In this document: positions 33,401 through 37,303 of the stretch, in pieces
Layout of the letters: each line of letters opens with the position of its first letter
How positions within the stretch are numbered: position 1 is the stretch's first letter
Assembly (NCBI RefSeq): GCF_032854445.1
Contig: NC_088305.1
Location: 25,127,628-25,191,627, forward strand
DNA length: 64,000 bases
Source: Liolophura sinensis
Lineage: Eukaryota; Mollusca; Polyplacophora; Chitonida; Chitonidae
Direction: 5' to 3'
Position numbers and translations under genes: made by a program
The notes under the pieces: model-generated
The model's database searches: none
The model's input: the letters and a program-made list of their open reading frames with translations, nothing else
Told to the model about the DNA's origin: nothing

Positions 33401-33733
33401 GTAAGATGTATAATGTACGGTACATTAGAAAAAGACTCAAATATTAACCCCCGTCCTCCACCCCCCCCCCCCCCCCCCGCCAGCCGTAACAGGGGCCGGT
33501 CCTTCACAATAAAATAGTAGTTAACAGTTGCTGGTCAAAACAACGCGCCTAAGCCTACACAAGATCACGACTTTATACTGAACAGTAGCTGAATATGTAG
33601 TCAGTGTTTTTATGAACAACAACACAGACGATCAAGCGCATTTAACTCACCTGCTCTTTGCAAAGACGCTGCCAGTTATACTTAGGACAGTTAGACACAT
33701 CAGAGTTAGTGGTACAAATTTGATCCCCAGCAT
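290..33733 (-). CDS. Receptor-type tyrosine pseudokinase, spliced gene, 3' end beyond window
   Basis: I reconstructed this gene by hand from exons whose splice sites and reading phases agree, giving at least 1,156 codons so far. Order: signal peptide (33,733), EMI-like domain (29,493 and 28,156), EGF1 (26,719), EGF2 (24,094), beta-sandwich region (22,944 to 13,545), FN3 (10,283), transmembrane helix (7,967), kinase domain (5,222 to 290). The last exon seen ends in phase 1 at subdomain IX, so the rest of the C-lobe and the tail lie left of position 1. The kinase domain resembles receptor tyrosine kinases (AARN, SDIWSYG), but both catalytic aspartates are replaced, so phosphotransfer is unlikely. 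I infer a cell-surface protein that signals through a partner or through ligand binding. I do not recognise a named orthologue; the domain set is not that of a vertebrate RTK family I know. One junction, between 14,473 and 13,792, is unresolved. The introns are full of repeats. Confidence 0.88.
783..1085 (-). repeat. SINE family B tail, tandemly quadruplicated
   Basis: Four head-to-tail copies of a 60-75-bp block (tttaacgtcgtacttagcaa...cagtcatatgacgac) are joined by gagtgagtgagt spacers. The block is the 3' tail of the second SINE family; single tails occur at 2,340, 21,460 and 30,300. The SINE head is missing. Confidence 0.8.
2130..2397 (+). repeat. SINE family B copy, head truncated
   Basis: The body begins 'aaaaatggtacctgttgctgcc', passes 'catgtctggtgtcttcggcatgat', and ends with the tail 'cagtcat...tacgacg...aaactccaagca' in the order seen in other copies. 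Only the tRNA-related head is missing. Confidence 0.75.
2415..2528 (-). CDS. Receptor exon 19: degenerate catalytic loop and DFG region
   Basis: This 114-nt, phase 0-0 exon reads VTHRKLAARNILL and then PKITGFGPV. The HRD aspartate (catalytic base) is lysine, codon AAG at 2,514-2,516. The DFG aspartate (magnesium ligand) is glycine, codon GGA at 2,460-2,462. The AARN asparagine is kept. Each change differs from any Asp codon at two positions, so a single sequencing error cannot explain either. The activation segment (PVPDELSEESKKK) has no tyrosine. The domain is therefore a pseudokinase by sequence. Confidence 0.92.
3072..3184 (-). repeat. SINE family B, tRNA-like head fragment
   Basis: On the minus strand it starts 'cggtggcttaaaggttaga', a Pol III A-box-like stretch. 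It continues through 'ccgggtcgggtcatacc' into the 'tacttgttgctgcctc' body, then breaks off. Confidence 0.65.
3438..3598 (-). CDS. Receptor exon 18: kinase hinge to helix E
   Basis: This 161-nt exon (phase 1 to 0; acceptor tctgtag, donor GTAAGTTA) encodes PIMLLGYCENGRLIDWL, the hinge and helix D region. It ends with AFGTAKGMEYLTHRG, the helix E segment that leads into the catalytic loop in RTKs. Confidence 0.9.
4441..4563 (-). CDS. Receptor exon 17: kinase helix C to beta5
   Basis: This 123-nt exon (phase 1-1; acceptor aatttcag, donor GTGAGTTT) encodes the helix C segment KEEILIMKAKINF with candidate glutamates at 4,541-4,546. It then gives the diagnostic HENVIHFIGAI, equivalent to the 'H-x-N-I/V-x-x-L-G-A' stretch of receptor tyrosine kinases. 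Confidence 0.9.
5027..5222 (-). CDS. Receptor exon 16: juxtamembrane and kinase N-lobe (P-loop, beta3 Lys)
   Basis: This 196-nt exon (phase 0 to 1) starts with an acidic juxtamembrane segment containing YIYGNM. The YGNM at 5,178-5,189 fits the YxxM consensus bound by PI3-kinase p85 SH2 domains. The kinase domain then begins. The glycine loop reads IAEGMFARIY, so the first and third glycines of GxGxxG are alanine. The beta3 motif is LVAAKMLK with the ATP-contacting lysine kept at 5,037-5,039. Confidence 0.9.
5223..7800 (-). other. Intron between exons 16 and 15
   Basis: This 2.6-kb intron holds AT-rich simple sequence near 5,230-5,340, a GC-rich patch at 6,000-6,075, a short inverted repeat (tcgtaatcaccc at ~6,421 and gggtgattacga at ~6,460) and a (cctag)n run at ~6,495-6,520. 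No exon is seen. Confidence 0.5.
7801..7967 (-). CDS. Receptor exon 15: transmembrane helix and juxtamembrane
   Basis: The exon (167 nt, phase 1 to 0; acceptor ttttcag, donor GTAAGTGT) encodes a 17-20-residue hydrophobic stretch, VLVFLALCSLLVFMCVLW. It is followed at once by basic residues (RRGQLK, then NNVRRRDRD), the positive-inside signal of a type I single-pass receptor. The FN3 domain therefore directly abuts the membrane. Confidence 0.88.
7968..9590 (-). other. Intron between exons 15 and 14, unique part
   Basis: This is AT-rich sequence with no convincing exon or mobile element. From 9,594 it becomes the donor-derived minisatellite described separately. Confidence 0.5.
9594..10045. 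repeat. ~45-bp minisatellite copied from the FN3 exon end and its donor
   Basis: About nine units run up to and include the true exon 14 end. The plus-strand core is 'ctactcaccagttgtcct...gtgaacactgtcggtttgctt'. On the minus strand each unit encodes the last residues of the FN3 exon (like TVFTFRTA) and then a GT[G/A]A[G/A] donor. At least seven of the eight downstream copies keep a plausible donor. Confidence 0.87.
10011..10283 (-). CDS. Receptor exon 14: fibronectin type III domain
   Basis: A 273-nt phase 1-1 exon encodes a single FN3 module: VAPMQLRV (A strand), SVTVVWDNPP (B strand with the core Trp), and LLADTEYTIQVFNIYG (E-F region with the usual Leu and Tyr), ending TFRTA. It is the membrane-proximal domain. 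The donor GTGAGTAG sits at the edge of a minisatellite built from this exon's own last residues and donor. Reading through the donor meets a TAG at once, so failure to splice here would end the protein just before the membrane helix. Confidence 0.9.
10417..10689 (+). repeat. SINE family A, near full length
   Basis: The tRNA-like head (catccgtggccgagagggct) is followed by the B box (gttcaagtcc), a conserved body, the tail 'cttgagtacggcgtaaa' and (aaat)n. It lies in the intron upstream of exon 14, and read-through of it creates the spurious extension of the FN3 open frame. Confidence 0.85.
10690..11336 (-). other. Intronic sequence without recognised gene
   Basis: A 'cactacaccaccgtatcc' segment near 10,760 looks like an old tRNA-like SINE head. 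A degenerate 'tttaacgccgtacccaaaa' SINE-A tail lies near 11,150. Nothing else is supported. Confidence 0.45.
11337..11445. repeat. 22-bp minisatellite
   Basis: About five units of 'attctggtcgtgatattcactg' lie in tandem within an intron. Confidence 0.85.
11528..11735 (-). repeat. SINE family A, degenerate
   Basis: It starts with the tail complement 'gccgtactcaagaac', passes 'ggccagccttatggtggga' and reaches a diverged B-box region. It is divergent from the consensus of other copies. Confidence 0.7.
11951..11987 (-). CDS. Receptor exon 13: 37-nt micro-exon
   Basis: This tiny exon (acceptor gtttacag, donor GTAAGTAT) reads VKDVTKLTGINS. It converts phase 0 from exon 12 into phase 1 for the FN3 exon, giving a seamless ...SYTVKDVT...NSYVAPMQ junction. 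Both splice sites are strong and the phases leave no other solution, which is the main support. Confidence 0.75.
12015..12465. repeat. 26-bp minisatellite in intron upstream of exon 13
   Basis: About sixteen units of 'ctatctctgagctatctcaa(t)cagg' lie in tandem, with two main variants (cagggctat and caggactat) interspersed. The array begins about 30 bases beyond the exon 13 acceptor and does not include it. Confidence 0.88.
12466..13544 (-). other. Intron between exons 13 and 12
   Basis: This is AT-rich intron with poly-A/T runs near 12,650 and 12,718. A degenerate SINE-A tail ('tttaacgtcataatttttcac...acgatggcgac') lies near 13,215. No exon is seen. Confidence 0.45.
13545..13792 (-). CDS. 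Receptor exon 12: ectodomain, 5' boundary uncertain
   Basis: The frame encodes GDKFYVFFTQ, a cysteine-rich stretch (VCSDRKVCYC) and VRFEVVAINQAGISSLPKSY, an FN3-like F/G strand pair. The donor (ACG then GTAAC) leaves phase 0, fitting exon 13. I used the acceptor cccag at 13,793; the open frame continues upstream to about 13,837, where a weaker acceptor would enter in phase 2. The coding frame is secure but the start is not. Confidence 0.7.
14473..14590 (-). CDS. Receptor exon 10: ectodomain
   Basis: This 118-nt exon (phase 2 to 0) has acceptor gtttttag and donor GTGAGCTG. It encodes SEDLESGVNKLRWRV, which repeats the 'D-x-x-SGV-x-x-(Y/L)' pattern of exon 9, so it probably opens another module of the same type. 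What follows is uncertain. Exon 12 (13,792) needs one carried-over base, but this exon ends in phase 0. A small exon beginning at 14,394 (ttattttag acceptor, reading VRNLECQAKTA) may lie between. Confidence 0.78.
14655..15850. repeat. 36-bp satellite array in intron between exons 10 and 9
   Basis: About 33 units of 'gtataatgcactgtggatcc' plus 'atacgatatatggtgg' (36 bp, with a BamHI site) lie in tandem. The unit length is a multiple of three, so most frames stay open and give long meaningless ORFs on both strands. Confidence 0.92.
15851..16235. repeat. 18-21-bp satellite adjoining the 36-bp array
   Basis: Units of 'gtggtggatataatgcag' with drift in length follow the 36-bp array directly. The shared 'gtataatgca'/'atataatgca' core suggests that one array grew from the other. 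Confidence 0.82.
16371..17203 (-). CDS. Receptor exon 9: large ectodomain exon
   Basis: At 833 nt this is the longest exon (phase 0 to 2; acceptor tctatag, donor GTAAGTGA). It opens with a TVSWNGWKDPNSGVRKY segment, an FN3-like pattern, followed by GMYSIVLEVNDLANNSRYAR, a second typical beta-hairpin. It carries several N-glycosylation sequons (NLT, NNS, NMS). No transmembrane segment is present. The region resembles tandem beta-sandwich repeats, but I cannot name a family for its second half. Confidence 0.85.
17288..17505 (-). repeat. SINE family A, truncated
   Basis: The (ttta)n tail is followed by 'gattggtgttttatgcc', 'tatttcacttatacgacgg' and the B-box complement 'gaactcacagcgaccgcat'. 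It stops before the A box. Confidence 0.8.
17565..17731. repeat. MITE, eroded copy of the 33-kb element
   Basis: The left part shares 'tctgagtg..cgctagaatgt' and 'ttataacacaat', then 'gttagtctaa', with the element at 32,981-33,162 in the same order. The right inverted arm is eroded. Confidence 0.65.
17732..18855 (-). other. Intronic sequence without recognised gene
   Basis: AT-rich sequence with a poly-T run at 18,635. Open frames here are short and lack splice-compatible coding signatures. Confidence 0.45.
18856..19045 (-). repeat. SINE family A, truncated, next to exon 8
   Basis: The (ttta)n tail is followed by 'gattggtgttttactccgc', 'cttatacgacggtgg' and the diverged B-box complement. 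It is followed by a poly-C run at about 19,058-19,074. Confidence 0.8.
19128..19326 (-). CDS. Receptor exon 8: ectodomain
   Basis: This 199-nt exon (phase 2 to 0) has acceptor tccacgcag and donor GTAAGCTG. It encodes about 66 residues with two cysteines, NVT glycosylation and the strand LTVLFDLKPP. It completes the module begun in exon 7 and runs into the DEITVSWNGW opening of exon 9. Confidence 0.8.
19773..20493 (+). pseudogene. Tc1/mariner-type (DD34E) transposase remnant in intron 7
   Basis: The first frame starts at 19,773 and encodes an N-terminal helix-turn-helix (TPEQRERALGMV ... SQIARPFDCSRVTV), then VVFTDESRLCLF with the first catalytic Asp. A second frame, to 20,493, gives YQHDNARPHTA (second Asp) and SPNMSPIEHLWN with the third residue, a Glu 35 positions on (34 between), the Tc1 DD34E spacing. 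The frames change near 20,160, and about 50-60 residues between the first two catalytic blocks seem deleted, so the copy is dead. Full-length relatives are about 340 residues. I could not locate terminal inverted repeats. The orientation is opposite to the host gene. Confidence 0.88.
20494..21221 (-). other. Intronic sequence without recognised gene
   Basis: The stretch includes a 'ttataattataattattgtta' AT-repeat at 20,908-20,955. No exon or mobile element beyond the transposase remnant is seen. Confidence 0.45.
21222..21490 (+). repeat. SINE family B copy
   Basis: The copy contains 'attgctgctgccttgtgtgg', 'catgtctggtgtcttctacatgata' and a tail 'catcatatgatgtaaaacc' in the family order. Confidence 0.7.
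21813..21945 (-). CDS. Receptor exon 7: ectodomain
   Basis: This 133-nt exon enters in phase 1 and leaves in phase 2. It has a TVSWKNPETG strand-turn, a cysteine pair and an NCT glycosylation site. The donor is a weak GTTAAGTA. I chose it because it alone restores the reading frame into exon 8 (RDM then LEINVTAKNGG), which reads as a continuous FN3-like F-strand. Confidence 0.7.
22128..22330 (-). repeat. SINE family A, truncated
   Basis: The (ttta)n tail is followed by 'gattggtgcatactctaga', 'cggcggccagcattatgg' and the B-box complement 'gaactcacagcgaccaca'. Confidence 0.82.
22357..22586 (+). repeat. SINE family A, inverted partner of the previous copy
   Basis: The head 'gcgtgcgtggctcttttggtt' is followed by 'aatgcggtcgctgtgagttc', 'gtgtaatattcttgggtatgg' and (aaat)n. 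It lies head-to-head with the copy at 22,128-22,330. Confidence 0.82.
22654..22944 (-). CDS. Receptor exon 6: ectodomain beta-rich module
   Basis: This 291-nt exon (phase 1-1) encodes about 97 residues with alternating hydrophobic strands, a conserved-looking IVIHWESF strand and an N-glycosylation site (NLT). The length and phase match one extracellular beta-sandwich module. I cannot assign it to a named family; a divergent FN3-like domain is the likeliest reading. Confidence 0.8.
23080..23335. repeat. ~36-bp G-rich minisatellite
   Basis: About seven units of 'acgagacagatgtgcacagg' plus 'tttgttgtggggggg' lie in tandem, with G-runs of variable length. They sit in the intron before exon 6. Confidence 0.85.
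23393..23537 (+). repeat. SINE family A, 3' half, diverged
   Basis: The sequence 'ggcttcctctccggtcgtgg' followed by 'gtgaaatgttttgggatacgg' and 'caaacaccaatcaa' matches the body and tail of family A. The head is missing. Confidence 0.65.
23990..24094 (-). CDS. Receptor exon 5: EGF-like repeat 2
   Basis: A second phase 1-1 exon encodes a six-cysteine EGF module (QCSWKKPC, GLC, NGNCQC, GYGGSSC). The acceptor is gttttag and the donor GTATGTAT. The 2.5-kb intron between the two EGF exons holds a large higher-order tandem repeat. Confidence 0.87.
24420..24492. repeat. 22-bp minisatellite
   Basis: About three to four units of 'gcccaaagtaaaccggtat' lie directly before the large array. Confidence 0.8.
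24603..25385. repeat. 81-bp higher-order tandem repeat between the EGF exons
   Basis: About nine and a half near-identical 81-bp units are each made of smaller related blocks (ggagacaccgaactcataga, ggcgacactagcctgacaca, agacaacggcctgatggaag, aagacactaacaagacag). The unit equals 27 codons, so it stays open for 252 codons on the plus strand and longer on the minus strand. Both are artefacts of repeat length. Confidence 0.92.
25386..25722. repeat. Diverged 21-bp monomers flanking the 81-bp array
   Basis: Single monomers of the type 'ggagacaccggcctgataca' with substitutions and indels continue from the array. They look like the ancestral unit from which the 81-bp higher-order unit was assembled. 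Confidence 0.85.
26028..26289 (+). repeat. SINE family A, full length
   Basis: The best-preserved copy in the gene. Head 'cctccgtggctcagttagtta' (A box), B box 'gttcaagtcc', the 'ggccgtacgtgggaagg' body, the tail 'ttgagtacggcgtaaaac' and (aaat)n. These Pol III-type boxes show a tRNA-derived SINE. Confidence 0.9.
26624..26719 (-). CDS. Receptor exon 4: EGF-like repeat 1
   Basis: A single phase 1-1 exon encodes one six-cysteine EGF module: CSSGC, LNGGTC, then the close pair CQC and GYKGATC. The donor is taken as CAC then GTGAGTAG; an upstream GT would keep the same phase. No calcium-binding consensus (D-x-D/N) is visible before the first cysteine. Confidence 0.87.
26720..28055 (-). other. Intron between exons 4 and 3
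   Basis: AT-rich intron with poly-T/TTG runs at 27,160-27,205. No exon or mobile element recognised. Confidence 0.5.
28056..28156 (-). CDS. Receptor exon 3: EMI-like domain, second half
   Basis: This is a 101-nt exon with acceptor ttttatag and donor GTAAGTAT, phase 2 to 1. It reads CCEYKYRWVC, then a YCCTGW motif, then a final SPC. The CCxGW signature close to a C-terminal cysteine is the hallmark of EMI domains, which often precede EGF repeats in extracellular proteins, as here. The neighbouring open frame on this strand is out of phase with both flanking exons and is not the coding frame. Confidence 0.8.
28383..28625 (-). repeat. SINE family A, diverged
   Basis: The (ttta)n tail is followed by 'gatttgtgtttttcgtcgt', 'ccagcgttatggtgggagg', the B-box complement 'gaactcacaactgctgcat' and part of the head complement. 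It is 5' truncated. Confidence 0.78.
28626..29424 (-). other. Intron between exons 3 and 2, remainder
   Basis: Mostly unique AT-rich sequence. A very old SINE-A tail ('ggtttcctaaacccata...attcttgagcatgg', then (aaat)n) lies at about 29,288-29,375. Confidence 0.45.
29425..29493 (-). CDS. Receptor exon 2: EMI-like domain, first half
   Basis: This is a 69-nt exon with acceptor ttttcag and donor GTAAGTGA, phase 2 to phase 2. It encodes a basic segment with two cysteines (QICYK, KYCARR) that joins in frame to the CC-rich exon 3. Together they give eight cysteines in an EMI-like spacing. Confidence 0.8.
30046..30340 (+). repeat. SINE family B, near full length
   Basis: The head region 'tagatccagggtcaatcctgg' and 'gggtcgagtcacacct' leads into the 'cagcaaggggatagttcaac' body and the tail 'gtcgtcatatgactaaaata' plus 'ttaagtacgacgttaaacc'. 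Confidence 0.78.
30345..31215. repeat. 38-bp satellite in intron 1
   Basis: About 22 units of 'cagacatgacgccccatcta' plus 'atcacagcatacatacac' lie in tandem, with an alternating cagacacgacacc variant. It starts directly at the tail of the SINE-B copy. Confidence 0.9.
31216..32980 (-). other. Intron 1, unique part
   Basis: Mostly unique sequence. A duplicated 'ctggttaccggtctggttgc' stretch lies at 32,368-32,403 and a poly-G run at about 32,562-32,578. No exon is seen. Confidence 0.45.
32981..33162. mobile_element. MITE with perfect 25-bp inverted arms
   Basis: The arm at 32,999-33,023 (ctgagtgatgctagaatgta plus ttctg) is the exact reverse complement of 33,120-33,144. The similarity continues outward (taacag.../...ctgtta) for about 18 more bases. 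It is about 180 bp with no coding capacity, as for a miniature inverted-repeat element. A relative lies at 17,565. Confidence 0.75.
33163..33650 (-). other. Intron 1, part next to exon 1
   Basis: This part holds a poly-C run at about 33,460-33,478 and no other recognised feature. Confidence 0.45.
33651..33733 (-). CDS. Receptor exon 1: signal peptide
   Basis: The ATG at 33,733 opens a 27-codon segment with a short polar start, a hydrophobic core (LTLMCLTVLSI) and a small-residue end (GSVFA then KS), as expected for a cleaved signal peptide. A good donor (AG then GTGAGT) follows, leaving phase 2. The next exon at 29,493 begins with the single base needed. No untranslated exon or core promoter was identified upstream. 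Confidence 0.85.
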
Positions 33734-34084
33734 CTTTGTACGAGTCTACAGCATGTGTCCAAAACAGCCTGTTAACTACATGTACTAACACAGCCGATTT
33801 CTGCTCAGCTCCATATGAGATTTAATCCTAACAAGTCGTGCTTTAAGAGGCCGCGTTGTTCCGGATGTGTCATAACTAAAGTCCCAGAGACTAAAACTGA
33901 AGCTGAATATGTTTCTAGCCTAGCCAATCAACGTGTTAATTAGTCATTGTAGTTTACTGTAAATCTAACTGCGTGTTATTCCAAAAAAGGACAAGAAAAT
34001 CACACGTCTAAGACTAGGACTGCTGAGCCGTACCTGTTGGACCAGGTTGGGTTGCACAGTAGTCATATCTGGAGTTATCCTTTG

Positions 34085-34650
34085 GCTGCCTCATCTTTTG
34101 TATATTTCTGTGATTCTCTGGATGCCATATCTGGTGCCATTGCGTGGCTAAGTGGGGAGTCATGTCTGTTGTCATTCTGTAACTGGCTGTGACATAATGT
34201 CTGGTAGATTTCTGTTACCCGGTTGGTAGTCATGTCTGGTGTCATCTTGTGACTAGGTGGCATGTCATCTTTGCTGTCATTCTGCAACAGGGTGGCACTT
34301 CATGTCTGGTGAATTTCTGTGACTATGTGGGACGTCATTATTAAATGTCGGTGACTGGATAGGAAGGGATGCTTGGTTTTATTTTGTGACTGGGTAGGAC
34401 GTCATGTCTGGTAGATTTCTTTGACTGGGTGTGACGTCATGTCTATTAGATTTCTGTGACTGGATATGATGTCATACATAGTGTTATTTTGTGACTGGGT
34501 AGGACGTCATGTCTGGTAGATTTCTGTGACTGGGTGTGACGTCATGACTATTAGATTTCTGTGACTGGATAGCATGGCACACTTGTTGTTATTTGTGACT
34601 GGGTAGGACGTCATGTCTGGTAGATTTCTGTGACTGGGTGGAAACACTTT
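34085..34650. repeat. ~35-bp minisatellite upstream of the receptor gene
   Basis: Units of 'tctgtgactgggtaggacgt' plus 'catgtctggtagatt' lie in tandem, with a second variant containing 'gatatgatgtcatacatagtg'. The unit closely resembles a piece of SINE family B (compare 'gtgactgggtggggtgtcat' at 63,162), its likely source. Confidence 0.82.
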
Positions 34651-34916
34651 ATTAAGGCTGTTATTGAAAAGTGACACCATTTATACTTACAGGCATAAAT
34701 GTGGTTATGTTTCGTTATAAGCCAGGGATAGTTAAGCCTGTCAGTTGAAAGCTTTTTACTAACAAACTTAAGGATTAAAAAAATATTTACCCTTGTAAAT
34801 CTCAGTGGTACTAACTACTTTACTTTTTATGTATTATCTTCCGCTTTTGTTAAGTTTTTTACTAGCTGTGTGTATTCTGATATAACACGACACAGAGGTT
34901 TGACACCAAATATGAA

Positions 34917-35276
34917 TTACATTGAAAGGCTGAACTGATTTGAGTCAGTTCCTGCAGTCTTGATCTGATAAATAGCATATATTACTTTGCAAGAATTGCA
35001 AGAAGCCAGTGAAATGCCGAGGGGAACCAGTTCAGGGTATACCGGATACAAGCTGTGAGTGCAGTACTTAACATCGGGACACTGGCTGCCTGACAGCCAG
35101 AATTTTACTTCCTCTCTCTCTTGCAAGTCATCTGTGGACAGTATTTCAGTTTTAAACACAGCTGCACGTAAGCATAAAACTGCACTTTCATTGTCTTGCA
35201 TGGATAAAAGCTGCCCTGTAAGTTTCCTCAAGTGTTCTTTGTATTCAGAATTAGTGCAACCATGTACTTTGTCCAT
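34917..35276 (-). CDS. Unrecognised 119-codon ORF
   Basis: The ATG at 35,276 sits in a reasonable context (gag-ATG-G) and opens 119 codons of balanced composition with seven cysteines, for example CPDVKYC and SCNSCK. There are no repeats inside and no overlap with a SINE. I recognise no domain, signal peptide or membrane segment. It could be an intronless gene, one exon of a larger gene or a decayed gene. Its composition looks more protein-like than chance ORFs nearby. Position relative to the receptor gene: same strand, about 1.2 kb upstream. Confidence 0.35.
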   Translation of the reverse strand: MDKVHGCTNSEYKEHLRKLTGQLLSMQDNESAVLCLRAAVFKTEILSTDDLQEREEVKFWLSGSQCPDVKYCTHSLYPVYPELVPLGISLASCNSCKVIYAIYQIKTAGTDSNQFSLSM

Positions 35277-36222
35277 CTCCGGGACCCATACACTGACGTC
35301 ATCATGTCGCGAGTCATATCATGTTGAATGGTTGGCGTTTTCCAGACCAATGCTGATCCAATTTAATGTATTGTAGCGGTTTGTATTCCACTACTCGAGC
35401 CAGTTTACCCCTGATCATCTTAAAAGGTCTACACGTTAATGACTTCCACCAACAAAGTGACTTGGCAGAACTATTTTCGGTGCCATCTTGCTAATGTTTG
35501 GTAACTTGTAGTGCAAAATTTGCTATAATAGCTCAAAGTTTACAATAATCCAGCATCCGGTGTACCCCGTAACTAAAAATATACATCAGCGTGCTTCCCA
35601 TGGCCACAAGCTGAATAAATCCCTGAAAAAAACATAACTAAAATCACACAGTCAGTACAATGTGCTTATTTGAAGATAAGATAAATAAGTTATCTCCAGA
35701 AAATAAAGAAAAGTCTGAAGGAAAAGCTCCTTTAAATTAAGCTATTACCACAGACAAGACAACATAGACATAGTTTGAGCTTTTGCTTCAGTACAGAGCA
35801 GTCTGGATGTTGTAACAGTCGATCAGAGATCATGGACAGTAACCGTGGCAGTTAATGAGCATACAATTGTCCACCAACCCTTCTAATCTAGGATAAATTA
35901 ATGAATGTAAATTTAAATTTATGAAATAGGTTGATACCATCAAAAAACTTGTAGAAATAAAACTATTGAAAGTAGCTTAATACAGCAGAACCATACGAAT
36001 AGAGTAAATCTTCTGGTACAATCTTGTGTGATTTCTAGCTCGAATAGATATCGATTTACAGGTCACTGATATTATGTAAATTCAAGACCCTAAGATTATT
36101 TTTTGACTTTCAAAATTCTAAACTTTTTACGGCGTTATATTCGACAAATGGTGAGCGTCTTAAGTTTTAACGGATATTAAACTTTGCATTCTTCAAACTT
36201 TATGTAACTAGTATCGCGCTAC
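35277..36222. other. Intergenic, no feature seen
   Basis: AT-rich sequence without repeats or supported ORFs. Confidence 0.5.
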
Positions 36223-36377
36223 ATTTACTTATTTATTTATTTATTTATTTATTTATTTGTTTGTTTATTTGTTTATTTATTTATTTGACAGGGGTTTTAC
36301 GCCGAAAATGAATATTTCACCTATACAACGACGGCCAGCATTATGGTGGGAGGAAACCGGGCAGAACCCAGGGGAAA
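36223..36377 (-). repeat. SINE family A, 5' truncated
   Basis: A long (ttta)n/(tttg)n tail is followed by 'ggggttttacgccgaaaatg' and 'ggccagcattatggtggga', then it breaks off. Confidence 0.8.
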
Positions 36378-37045
36378 CTACATACATATTAAATTTCACA
36401 AGGATCCGTTCACTGGTTCTGGGAAGAATATATTTAAAGGTTTTACTCGAAATGCAATATGGCCACCAAACCAAATGACCTAGTAGAACAAACTTCAAAA
36501 CCGTAAAGGATAATATCTGTAAGAATGTTCTTGTCAAATTTTAGCTCTGATTTACATATTTCAAGAAAAATGACAAAATGTAGGCCCCCTCTCTGGAAAG
36601 AATTTTTTAATAGACCTTGCTGAATAAAACAGAGTTCAGCTCGGAAGCCTAATATGTAAATAGATATCACTTTGGAAGTAAGAAAGCTTGCGTGATTCTA
36701 AAAACTTGTACATATAACTAAAGCTATTTTAATTCTGTGCAGGAACTCAACAGAACCAAATTATGATATAATTAAGTATAAAGGGAATTATGATTCAACG
36801 ATCACAACGGAACCGTGGAAAAAACTGTGACAAGACATTTGCTATCGTCTCCTTTAATGATCAATTGTCACGTGTTAGTATACTTCCGGCGATAGTGCTC
36901 TGCAGGCGCACACGCCTGTGTTATTCACAGGGAAGATGAAAAATAAATACATCTACAGATACATTACAAAAAGAATACGACATGGCAAGAAAAAAACAGA
37001 GCATCGACAACAGTATAGCAGTTGGCAAATTGTCACATGTAACCG
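36378..37045. other. Intergenic, no feature seen
   Basis: Unique AT-rich sequence with no supported ORF. Confidence 0.5.
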
Positions 37046-37303
37046 GTGAAGTCAGTTGATTAGCGCGCTAGCGCAGTGTAATGACTCAGCAGCCTCTCAC
37101 CAATGTGGCCGATGTGAGTTCAAGTCCAGCTCATGCTGGCTTCAACTCTGGCCATACGTGGGAAGGTCTGACAGCAACCTGCGGATGGTCGTGGGTTTCC
37201 CCCGGGCTCTGCACGGTTTCCTCCCACCATAATTCTGGTCGCCGTCGTATAAGTGAAATATTCTTGAGTACGGCGTAAAACACCAATGAAATAAATAAAT
37301 AAA
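37046..37303 (+). repeat. SINE family A, near full length
   Basis: Head 'tcagttgattagcgcgctag', B box 'gttcaagtcc', full body, the tail 'cttgagtacggcgtaaaac' and (aaat)n. Confidence 0.87.
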
